DNA of 11,740 nucleotides, taken from Subdoligranulum variabile (GTDB taxonomy: Bacteria > Bacillota > Clostridia > Oscillospirales > Ruminococcaceae). The DNA is taken from the NCBI GenBank assembly GCA_004554775.1, contig SFKI01000036.1:1-11740 (forward strand), in the 5' to 3' direction. The notes beneath the pieces were generated by a model. The model searched no databases. It saw nothing but the letters and a program-made list of their open reading frames with translations, and had not been told where the DNA came from. A program made the position numbers and the translations under genes. Positions within the stretch are counted from its first letter, which is position 1, and every line of letters starts with the position of its first letter. Positions 1-6,317 of the stretch are shown here, piece after piece.

Positions 1-15
1 TGTTTGACGCCGCGT

Positions 16-66
16 TCCGGCCCAGTTTCGTCGCTCGCCTGCGGCTCTCTCCTCGACTGGGCCGGA
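16..66. repeat. 11-bp-stem hairpin at the left edge
   Basis: TCCGGCCCAGT (16-26) is the exact reverse complement of ACTGGGCCGGA (56-66), with a 29-nt GC-rich spacer. The segment is GC-rich and ends sharply at the AT-rich block starting near 99. It has no T-run on either side, so it does not look like an intrinsic terminator. It could be the edge of a dispersed repeat or of a truncated gene outside the window. Copy number cannot be judged from one window. Confidence 0.45.
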
Positions 67-324
67 TCTTCTTCAAAAAGCAGACCTCTAACCAACTGGA
101 TGCTCAACTTGTTATTGCAATTTGCCTAAAAACAAAAGAACTATTGATGTACAATTGAAATAGTCATGTCAATCAATTTTCCAAATTCCGAATAATAAAT
201 ATAAAAACCGTTCCAAAAGATGCTGTTATATAGAAAAGTTCGGTATTCAAATTGTAATGTTGCCTATTTTCTGTATTTTTATTGGTAATAGGTAGTTATC
301 TATCGGACTCATTATAAACATAAC

Positions 325-380
325 GCAGCGCTCAACAATCGGCAATTCAGACTTCTGAATGCCCTTTTGCCGGGCGCTGC
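325..380 (+). terminator. Nested three-part hairpin followed by TTTTGTTG
   Basis: Three complementary pairs are nested: GCAGCGC (325-331) with GCGCTGC (374-380), CGGCAA (340-345) with TTGCCG (367-372), and TTCAG (346-350) with CTGAA (355-359). TTTTGTTG follows on the plus strand, so terminator activity in that direction is possible. The interrupted architecture is more elaborate than a simple terminator and could be a folded RNA. No protein gene lies upstream of it here. Confidence 0.4.
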
Positions 381-589
381 TTTTGTTGTAGTAATATTTC
401 CTTGATTTCCCAAATAATAATAGATAATAGCTGATTACCCTCGAACAACAGATAATTAGAGATTATCCTTCATATAGATTATTATACCATAACAGGAATG
501 TTTCCGCATTGACATATTCCCCAAATATCCAGCGAATTTTTTGGAGTTTTCGCCATATCCATTTTCCCATCAGTTTGTAGAATACACAA

Positions 590-613
590 AATGGCGAGGT
601 TGCCCCCGCCATT
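590..613. repeat. Small hairpin overlapping the outward promoter
   Basis: AATGGCG (590-596) pairs with CGCCATT (607-613), with a 10-nt loop. Read on the minus strand it is followed by TTGTG, a weak T-run. Its right arm touches the -35 element at 612-617. It could be a weak minus-strand terminator or a protein-binding dyad. Confidence 0.35.
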
Positions 614-640
614 GAAAGAGTTATTCTCTAGTTCTATTAT
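612..640 (+). promoter_or_regulatory. Sigma-A-type promoter facing out of the inverted-repeat segment
   Basis: TTGAAA (612-617), a 17-nt spacer and TATTAT (635-640) make a good housekeeping promoter on the plus strand. The predicted start is near 647, inside the right inverted-repeat arm, so transcription would leave the segment towards 668 and beyond. Inversion between the arms would turn the promoter towards position 1. Confidence 0.5.
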
Positions 641-646
641 ACAAAT

Positions 647-754
647 TGCAATAACAAGTTGAGCATCTTCTTTGTTTGCAACAACTACTTTTTCCCCTGT
701 ATTTTTCCGCTTTTTCTACAGGCTGCGATGTTCCAAGGAACGTCGTGCTTTTTT
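647..754 (+). ncRNA. Possible short transcript between promoter and first terminator
   Basis: The predicted start (about 647) and the intrinsic terminator ending at 754 would define an RNA of about 108 nt that includes the right repeat arm and a pyrimidine-rich stretch. No convincing ribosome site with a conserved reading frame is visible in it. It could instead be the leader of a gene that has been lost. The call rests only on the spacing of promoter and terminator. Confidence 0.25.
726..754 (+). terminator. Intrinsic terminator 1
   Basis: CGATGTTC (726-733) pairs with GAACGTCG (738-745, one G-T pair) around a CAAG loop. TGC and then six T residues (749-754) follow. This is a standard plus-strand intrinsic terminator. 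Confidence 0.6.
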
Positions 755-829
755 GTTGTCTCTGCGTCAAAAAGAGGGCACGAGTGGGGATTCGAAAAGC
801 GCGGCCCGCCGCCAATCCGGCGCACCAAG

Positions 830-879
830 AAAAGTACGATGAATCGCGAGGAAGCGCGGACATCGTGCTTTTCTTTTTT
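830..879 (+). terminator. Intrinsic terminator 2, possibly bidirectional
   Basis: AAAAGTACGATG (830-841) pairs with CATCGTGCTTTT (861-872, one T-G pair). Inside is a second stem, CGCG (845-848) with CGCG (855-858). A T-rich tract (TTTTCTTTTTT) completes it on the plus strand. The A-run on the left arm would serve as the T-run on the minus strand. The hexamer TCGTGC before the T-rich tract also occurs in terminator 1. Confidence 0.6.
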
Positions 880-1007
880 CGTATGCAGCTTCCAAAAGGG
901 CGTGTTGATCGTTATTGGATCAAGTATTGGAACTTTTCGGACTACCGATCGTTCAAAATCGGGACTTTCGTGGGCTATGCTGCAATACAGACATGAATAT
1001 TATGCAA

Positions 1008-1155
1008 ATCCGGCGAAACCATCCCATCAGCCACAGCCAGCAAAATTGCGGACGCCATGCAGATGCCTTTGGAGGATGTGTTTGACGTCCACGAAGGCAA
1101 AACGCAGAAGAACTCTACCGTCCGGCATGATAGGCGGCTGATTTCCTCCACTTCA
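1008..1155 (+). pseudogene. Fragment of an integrase-like gene (HTH plus core-binding region)
   Basis: Frame-1 translation from 1008 gives about 49 residues. They contain an XRE-like helix end (TIPSATASKIADAMQMPLEDVFDV) of which only parts are quoted here: IPSATASKIADAMQM and PLEDVFDV. A segment starting EGKTQKNSTVRHDRRLISS follows. This order, a small HTH followed by the start of a SAM-like core-binding domain, is what I know from a group of Firmicute tyrosine recombinases. There is an in-frame stop just upstream (TGA, 1000s), no ribosome site, and the similarity ends at about 1155. No catalytic domain is present. The fragment runs into the 3' end of the fructokinase remnant on the opposite strand. 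The family assignment comes from memory of the motif and is tentative. Confidence 0.4.
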
Positions 1156-1167
1156 AAATACGAATCG

Positions 1168-1410
1168 TCAGTGTTTTGTCAGTTCCAGCAGGGCCTGAAT
1201 TTCCTGTACTTTGGGCATCACGCGGAGCGCGCCGGGGCGGGTGGTGATGAGGGCGGCAGCGGCGTTGGCAAACCGCAGCAGGCCGAACAGCACCTGCTCC
1301 CGCGCATCGTCCAGACTGTCCTACAGCGGGTTGCCCTGCGGGCAGACGCCGGATTGGGTGAAGTCGATGAGCAGTTCCCCCAGCGCGGCCACATCATAGC
1401 GTTTTTCCAT
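1168..1410 (-). pseudogene. scrK: Fructokinase (PfkB family), internally deleted
   Basis: The gene would phosphorylate the fructose released from sucrose. Translation from ATG 1410 gives 29 residues with the classic PfkB fructokinase opening (VAALGELLIDFTQSG, then QGNPL), ending at TAG 1321-1323. The same frame continues for 50 codons to TGA 1168 with a typical fructokinase tail (RFANAAAALITTRPGA). Family members are about 310-320 residues, so roughly 240 codons between the ends are missing. These include the ATP- and sugar-binding core and the GAGD catalytic motif. The TAG probably formed at the junction, because intact relatives have an aromatic codon after GNPL. GGAGG (1417-1421) is well placed, and the start overlaps the end of the upstream GH13 gene by 17 nt, so this was the last gene of the operon. 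The product cannot be active. Confidence 0.85.
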
Positions 1411-3137
1411 CGGTAACCTCCTTCAGCCACAGAAAACCGAAGGGCGGCAGCTGTGCGGTGCCCTCCAAAGCGGCCCCTGTCAGCTTCACCGTCCCGCCAG
1501 CGTCCCACGCCCAGCACCGCATCGGTGCCGGTGTCCAGCGTCCACACATCGGCGCTGGCGTCAAAGGCCAGGTGCCCGGCGCGGGTCGTTTCCAGCTGGC
1601 GCAGTCCTGTAAACACCTGTCCCGCCGGGGTGGCGGCGTTGTGCCGGTCGGCGGCCCGGTCCCATGGCAGGCGGCCCCGGTGCAGGTAGCGGCTGTCCAC
1701 CGCACGGGCGGGGTCGTTTTTATAGCTGGGGTCGTTGAGCTGGGCGACCTCATCGCCGCTGTACAGCATGGGGATGCCCGACAAAAACAGCATCATGGCG
1801 TGCAGCGTGACGTCCTGCGTCACGGCGCGGCGGGGATCGGTTTCCAGCCCGCACATGCTGGCGGTGGTGCCGCAGAACCGGGCATCGCCGGTGGTGGGGT
1901 CATCGTTGTACAGCTCGCCCCGGCTGGGGCTGCCGGGGAACTGCCCCAGAAAATACGCATTGAGATACTTTTTGTGCGGGACCTCCTCCATGCCCCAGCG
2001 GCGCAGTGTGGGATAGTCCAGCCCCCAGCCAATATCATCGTGGCAGCGCAGATAATTGAGAAACACATACTCCTTGGGCAGCGCGGCCACCGTGTCCAGC
2101 TGGCGGCGCAGCAGGCGGGCGTCCCCGGTGGCAACGGTGTGCCATGTGGTGGCCATGGTGGTCACATTGTACAATAAATGGCACTCCGGCTTGTCTACTG
2201 TGCCGAAATAGGGCACCACACGCTCCGGCTCCATGACCACCTCGCCCAACAGAATGACACTGGGGCAGACGATTTCGCCAATCATGCGCATCATGCGCAC
2301 GATGGTGTGTACCTTGGGCAGATTGCGGCAGTTGGTGCCCAGTTCCTTCCAGATATAGGGCACTGCGTCAATGCGGATGATGTCCATGCCCTGATTGGCA
2401 AGGTAGAGAAAATTATACATCATCTCGTTGAAAACGCGGGGATTGCGGTAGTTCAGGTCCCACTGGTAGGGATAGAAGGTGGTCATGACCCAGTGCCCGC
2501 AGTCCGGCAGCCATGTGAAATTGCCCGGTGCGGTGGTGGGGAACACCTGCGGCACCGTCTTTTCGTAGGCGGCGGGGATGGCCGGGTCGGCAAAGAAGAA
2601 GTACCGGCTCTGGTACTCCCCTTCCCCGGCGCGGGCGCGTCTGGCCCACTTGTGGTCGCTGCTGGTGTGGTTCATCACAAAATCCATGCAGACGTTCATG
2701 CCCCGCCGGTGGCAGGCATCGGTGAGGGCCTGCAAATCCTCCATGGTGCCAAGGTCAGGGCGCACTTTGCGGAAATCCGCCACGGCATAGCCGCCGTCAC
2801 TGCGCTCCGGCACGGTGTCCAGAAAGGGCATCAGGTGCAGGCAGTTGACGCCCGCCTCCTCCAGATAGTCCAGCTTGTCCCGCACGCCGTTCAGGGTGCC
2901 CGCAAAATTGTCAATGTACAGCATCATGCCCAGCAGGTCGCGGCGCTTGTACCAGCCGGGGTCCTGTTCCCGCGCATCGTCCCGGCGGCGCAGCACCGGG
3001 CGGCGGTTTTCCGCGTACCAGCGCATGGTTTCGCACAATTCCGCAAACATGGAGCCGTTATCGTACAGTTCCATGTACAGCCAGCGCAGCTCGTCCAGAT
3101 GGCGGGCCAGCCGCTTTTCAAACGTTCCCTGTTTCAT
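1394..3137 (-). pseudogene. Amylosucrase-type GH13 enzyme, frameshifted near its C terminus
   Basis: Amylosucrases (EC 2.4.1.4) split sucrose, release fructose and transfer glucose to an alpha-glucan. From ATG 3137 the protein follows the Neisseria amylosucrase pattern: an N-terminal helical part (about 1-75), then a (beta/alpha)8 barrel with RSDGGYAV, DFVMNHTSSDHKWA, nucleophile D257 (RIDAV), acid/base E299 (LLGEVVMEP) and D367 (HDDIG). DSRYLHRG carries the Arg expected to pair with the SDGG Asp at the sucrose-binding pocket. Reading is in frame to W547 (1497-1499). The natural ending (KLTGAALEGTAQLPPFGFLWL) lies one frame over and stops at TGA 1394, for about 580 residues in total. As written, the frame runs on to 1218 with unrelated sequence. 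The net change is one extra base or two missing, around 1490-1500. It starts 3 nt after the GH36 stop. Only the C-terminal beta domain is affected, so activity may survive. Sucrose phosphorylase is the less likely alternative. Confidence 0.85.
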
Positions 3138-3140
3138 GGT

Positions 3141-5336
3141 TCAGTCTACCCTTTCCAGCCAGATTTGCGTTGCGGGGTAGTCTCCCGTCTGCATCGGCAG
3201 CGTCAGCCCCGCTGCCATCAGCGCCGAGCCGGTGGCGACATGCCCGGTCAGGCTGTTTTTGTACAACCCATCCGGGGCAAGCCCCCGGCAGCGCAGATGA
3301 ATGGGCCACGGGTTGGGCTTGGGATCCACCACCACCACGCTGACCAGCGCGGCGGCGGCGTCCGGCGCGGTGAGCTGCCACGCGGTAAAGTAGGTGTCGG
3401 TCATGGCATCGGTCAGGCGGTCGTACCGGCCTTGCAGAACCAGCGGCTGCACCTGTTTGCAGACGGCAATCTGGCGGCGGATGTCCTGCTTTTCCGCCTC
3501 GGACAGCAGTTGTAAGTCCAGCTCATAACCGAAGGTTCCGGCCATGGCCACCACGGCGCGGGTATTCAGCGGCGCGGTGCGGCCGGTCTGGTGGTTGGGC
3601 GCGGCGGACACATGACTGCCCACCGCACTGATGGGGTAGCCAAAGGAGGTGCCGTACTGAATTTTCAGCCGCTGGATGGCGTCGGTGTCATCGCTGCACC
3701 AGATTTGCGGGAAATAGTGCAGCATCCCGGCGTCAAAGCGCCCGCCGCCGCCGCTGCACCCCTCCCACAAAATATCGGGAAATTCGGCGGTCAGCCGTTC
3801 CAGCAGAGCATACACACCCAGCATATAGCGGTGGGCGGCCTCGCCCTGACGGTCAGCGGGCAGAGCGCGGCTGAACACATCGGTCATGTTGCGGTTCATG
3901 TCCCACTTGACGTAGGAAATATGGTTTTCCCGCAGCAGCGCGGACAGTGTTTCATAAAGATAATCCACCACTTCGGGACGGCCCATGTCCAGCACCAGTT
4001 GGCTGCGGCCCATGGCGGGGGTGCGCCCCGGAATGGACAGCGCCCAGTCCGGGTGGGCGGCGTACAGCGCGGTGCCGGGGCAGACCATTTCCGGCTCCAC
4101 CCACAGGCCAAAGTCCATGCCCAGACCCCGGATGCGTTCAATCAGCTCCGCCAGCGTGCAGCCCAGCTTTTTCTCGTTCACCTGCCAGTCGCCAAGGCCG
4201 CTGGTGTCGTTGTCCCGGCGGCCGAACCAGCCGTCGTCCAGCACCATCAGCTCCACGCCCAGCTCCCGCGCCTGTCTGGCAATGCGGTAGATGGTTTCCC
4301 CGTCAAAGTTCATGTAGGTGGCTTCCCAGTTGTTGATGAGGATGGGCCGGGGACGGGCTTTCCAAGTGCTGCGGATGATGTTGTCCCGCAGAAAGCGCTG
4401 GTACTGACGGGACAGCTCGCCCAGTCCGTCGCTGCTGTAACTGAACAGCACCTCCGGCGCGGCAAAGGTCTCGCCGGGAGCCAGCGTCCAGCAGAAGGTC
4501 TCGTCCCCCAGCCCCGCCACAAGGCGGGTGCTGTGCAGCTGGCTGACCTCCATCTCGATGCGGAAGCTGCCGGAATAGACCAGCATGGCCCCCAGGCATC
4601 CGCCTGCCGTCTCGGTGGCGTGGGGTTCGGCCAGAATGACAAAGGGGTTGTGGTGGTGGCTGCTGGCGCCTCGGCCCGACCCGATGACCTGCACGCCATG
4701 GGGCAGCGGGGCGCGTTCCGGCTGGCGCTCCATGCAGTGGCGGCCGTGGAAATGCAGCAGCTCCCACTCTCCGAAGGGCAGGTCCAGACAGGCGGAGGCC
4801 GCCTTGCGCAGCCGTATCACGCCGCTGCCGCCGTTTTGCAGCAGCGCGGCGCGGGTGATGACGTCCGCCTGCTCGTACACGCCGTAGAGCAGTGTCACCG
4901 TCAGGCCGGTCACATCGTCCCGCAGCGTGACGCGCAGTGTCTCACATTCGCCGCCGTTGTCAAAGGCGGCGGGCAGGCCGGGCAGGGCGTATTTGCCGGG
5001 CAGCACCTCCGCCCCGGCAAAGCGCAGGTCGGCGGCGATACTGCCGTCCGGGTTCTGCACGTTGAGGCAGCTGACCCGGAAATCCCCCACGCCGCAGCCG
5101 GTGTATTCCTGACAGAGCGTATCCAGCGAGTAATCCCGCTGCAAATGCAGTTCGCCGGGGTTGGGGGAAAAACCGCAGTCCGAGCGGAACTCGGTATCCC
5201 GCAGGTCGGCGTTTCCGACAGACGGACCGTAGTACAGATGATGCAGCACGCCCTGTTCGTCCGCCCACATCTGGTAGCTGGTGCGGGCGGTGTGCAGCGT
5301 GATGACGCCGGTTTGTTGTGCAATATGGATACTCAT
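3141..5336 (-). CDS. aga: Alpha-galactosidase, GH36
   Basis: Cytoplasmic enzyme that removes terminal alpha-1,6-galactose from raffinose, stachyose and melibiose. The protein is 731 residues, the usual length for bacterial GH36 enzymes of the AgaA/MelA type, with no signal peptide. An N-terminal beta-sandwich (about 1-330) is followed by the catalytic barrel. Visible motifs are NNWEATYMNFD, LDDGWFG (D367, D368), nucleophile D479 in YVKWDMNR, CSGGGGRFD, and acid/base D549 in WCSDDTDA. The start at 5336 (MSIHIAQ) is chosen because GGAGG sits 9 nt upstream and the N terminus matches the family; the open frame extends 40 codons further but through a hairpin region. It follows the permease gene after 144 nt and ends 3 nt before the GH13 start, suggesting translational coupling. 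Confidence 0.95.
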   Translation of the reverse strand: MSIHIAQQTGVITLHTARTSYQMWADEQGVLHHLYYGPSVGNADLRDTEFRSDCGFSPNPGELHLQRDYSLDTLCQEYTGCGVGDFRVSCLNVQNPDGSIAADLRFAGAEVLPGKYALPGLPAAFDNGGECETLRVTLRDDVTGLTVTLLYGVYEQADVITRAALLQNGGSGVIRLRKAASACLDLPFGEWELLHFHGRHCMERQPERAPLPHGVQVIGSGRGASSHHHNPFVILAEPHATETAGGCLGAMLVYSGSFRIEMEVSQLHSTRLVAGLGDETFCWTLAPGETFAAPEVLFSYSSDGLGELSRQYQRFLRDNIIRSTWKARPRPILINNWEATYMNFDGETIYRIARQARELGVELMVLDDGWFGRRDNDTSGLGDWQVNEKKLGCTLAELIERIRGLGMDFGLWVEPEMVCPGTALYAAHPDWALSIPGRTPAMGRSQLVLDMGRPEVVDYLYETLSALLRENHISYVKWDMNRNMTDVFSRALPADRQGEAAHRYMLGVYALLERLTAEFPDILWEGCSGGGGRFDAGMLHYFPQIWCSDDTDAIQRLKIQYGTSFGYPISAVGSHVSAAPNHQTGRTAPLNTRAVVAMAGTFGYELDLQLLSEAEKQDIRRQIAVCKQVQPLVLQGRYDRLTDAMTDTYFTAWQLTAPDAAAALVSVVVVDPKPNPWPIHLRCRGLAPDGLYKNSLTGHVATGSALMAAGLTLPMQTGDYPATQIWLERVD

Positions 5337-5375
5337 AATGGGTATCCTCCTTTTTTCGTTCAGATATGTCAAAGA

Positions 5376-5404
5376 GACGCCCGGCCAGCCTCTGGCCGGG
5401 CGTC
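5376..5404 (-). terminator. Strong intercistronic hairpin before the alpha-galactosidase gene
   Basis: GACGCCCGGCCAG (5376-5388) and CTGGCCGGGCGTC (5392-5404) form a perfect 13-bp GC-rich stem with a 3-nt loop. On the minus strand only TCTTTG follows, so it is probably a leaky terminator or an mRNA-stabilising or processing hairpin separating transporter from enzyme genes. No convincing second promoter is visible between it and the GH36 start. Confidence 0.55.
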
Positions 5405-5436
5405 CGATTTGGGGGAAAAGGAGATGGTTTGATTTA

Positions 5437-5479
5437 GGCAATCCCGCACAATTCACGGCGAAAGCCTTGCGGCGTTGCC
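5437..5479 (-). repeat. Second, weaker hairpin just after the permease stop
   Basis: GGCAA-TC-CCGCA (5437-5448) pairs with TGCGG-CG-TTGCC (5468-5479), with a symmetrical 2-nt internal loop and a 19-nt apical loop. It begins directly after the permease stop codon (5481-5483). With the hairpin at 5376-5404 it fills most of the 144-nt gap. No T-run follows. Confidence 0.35.
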
Positions 5480-5480
5480 T

Positions 5481-6314
5481 TTATTTACCGCCTGTCATGG
5501 CGATGCCCTCGATGAACTGTTTCTGGAACAGCAGATACAGAATCAGCATGGGGATCATCGCCAGCAGGCTGCCGGCCATCAGCACCGGGAAGTTGGTGGT
5601 GTACTGGCCGTTGAGGGTGGAAAGACCGGCGGACAGCGTCATCATGTTCAGGTCAGTGTTGCAGATGAGCGGCCACATCAGGTCGGCATAGGCGAACACC
5701 GCCGTGAAGATGGCCAGCGCCGCCATGCTGGAGCCGGTCAGGGGGAACATGACCTTGACGAAGGTCTGCCATTTGTTGCAGCCGTCCAGATAGGCGGCCT
5801 CGGCAATTTCATTGGGGATGCCCATGTAGGCCTGCCGCAGGAAGAAGGTGCCAAATGCCGAAACCAGACCCGGGAACACCAGCGCGAAGATGGAGTTGGT
5901 GGCCCCCATTTTCGCCAGCATCTGGTACTGGGGGATGATGAAGATCTGGCTGGGCAGCATCATCTGCATGAGCACCAGACCGAACAGCAGGTTTTTGCCG
6001 GGGAAGTTCAGCTTGGCGAAGGCGTAGCCCGCCATCGAGCTGAACACCACGGCGCAGATGACCCGGAACAGGATCATCAGACCGGTGTTGAGGTACAGGT
6101 TGGTGAAGGGCAGGCTTTGCAGGGCGGTAAAGAAGTTGGTCAGCTCCCAGCCGGAAGGCAGGATCTTCGGCGGGATGGCCATGGCCTCGGACTGGGTCTT
6201 GAAGCTGGTGAGCAGCATCCACAAAAAGGGGAAGATCATGGTTACGCTGCCCAGCACCAGCGCCGTGTAGGTCACGATGGTGCTGACATTTTTGCTCGCT
6301 TTCATACTTTTCAT
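5481..6314 (-). CDS. msmG: ABC sugar transporter permease, MalG/MsmG type
   Basis: Inner-membrane permease of a CUT1 carbohydrate ABC importer, 277 residues. About six hydrophobic segments are visible, the first around 15-37. The cytoplasmic EAA loop that docks the ATPase lies at 169-192 (EIAEAAYLDGCNKW, then VKVMFPL). The N terminus (FPFLWMLLTSFKTQSE) and the C terminus ending QKQFIEGIAMTGGK are typical of the MalG branch. GAGGTG, which overlaps the stop of the preceding permease gene, serves as ribosome site, and only 3 nt separate the two genes. Within this locus the likely cargo is raffinose-family sugar. The symbol is by analogy to the Streptococcus msm operon. Confidence 0.93.
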   Translation of the reverse strand: MKSMKASKNVSTIVTYTALVLGSVTMIFPFLWMLLTSFKTQSEAMAIPPKILPSGWELTNFFTALQSLPFTNLYLNTGLMILFRVICAVVFSSMAGYAFAKLNFPGKNLLFGLVLMQMMLPSQIFIIPQYQMLAKMGATNSIFALVFPGLVSAFGTFFLRQAYMGIPNEIAEAAYLDGCNKWQTFVKVMFPLTGSSMAALAIFTAVFAYADLMWPLICNTDLNMMTLSAGLSTLNGQYTTNFPVLMAGSLLAMIPMLILYLLFQKQFIEGIAMTGGK

Positions 6315-6317
6315 GGC

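Larger units (their letters stand above)
99..667. repeat. AT-rich non-coding segment bounded by a perfect 26-bp inverted repeat
   Basis: Positions 99-124 and 642-667 are exact reverse complements (26 bp). The left arm begins GATGCTCAACTTG and the right arm ends CAAGTTGAGCATC. The 517 bp between them is strikingly AT-rich against the GC-rich neighbours and has no recognisable reading frame on either strand. It contains a nested hairpin (325-380), a smaller hairpin (590-613) and an outward-facing promoter (612-640). No target-site duplication is evident next to the arms. The layout fits either an invertible promoter segment or a non-autonomous transposon (MITE-like) or IS remnant. The repeat itself is certain; its function is inferred. 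Confidence 0.75.

Noticed and set aside
771..800. tRNA-like T-arm on the minus strand (TTCGAATCCCCACTCGTGCCC)
   Set aside because: Looks like the 3' end of a tRNA and might mark an old attachment site, but no matching acceptor strand, anticodon arm or D-arm lies upstream and the 5' side of the T stem does not pair.
621..1141. Several small open frames (80, 160 and 106 codons) between the inverted repeat and the integrase fragment
   Set aside because: They cross both intrinsic terminators, have biased low-complexity content and no recognisable domain or ribosome site.
2178..3515. 445-codon open frame on the plus strand
   Set aside because: Antisense to the GH13 gene and the end of the GH36 gene; no family signature.
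3591..5432. 613-codon open frame on the plus strand
   Set aside because: Antisense to the GH36 gene, whose motifs and catalytic residues are clear. The product is a His/Gly/Ala-rich composition typical of GC-rich antisense frames, and there is no ribosome site.
5337..5456. 40-codon upstream extension of the GH36 protein
   Set aside because: The extension passes through the 5376-5404 hairpin and has no ribosome site; ATG 5336 has GGAGG and matches family N termini.
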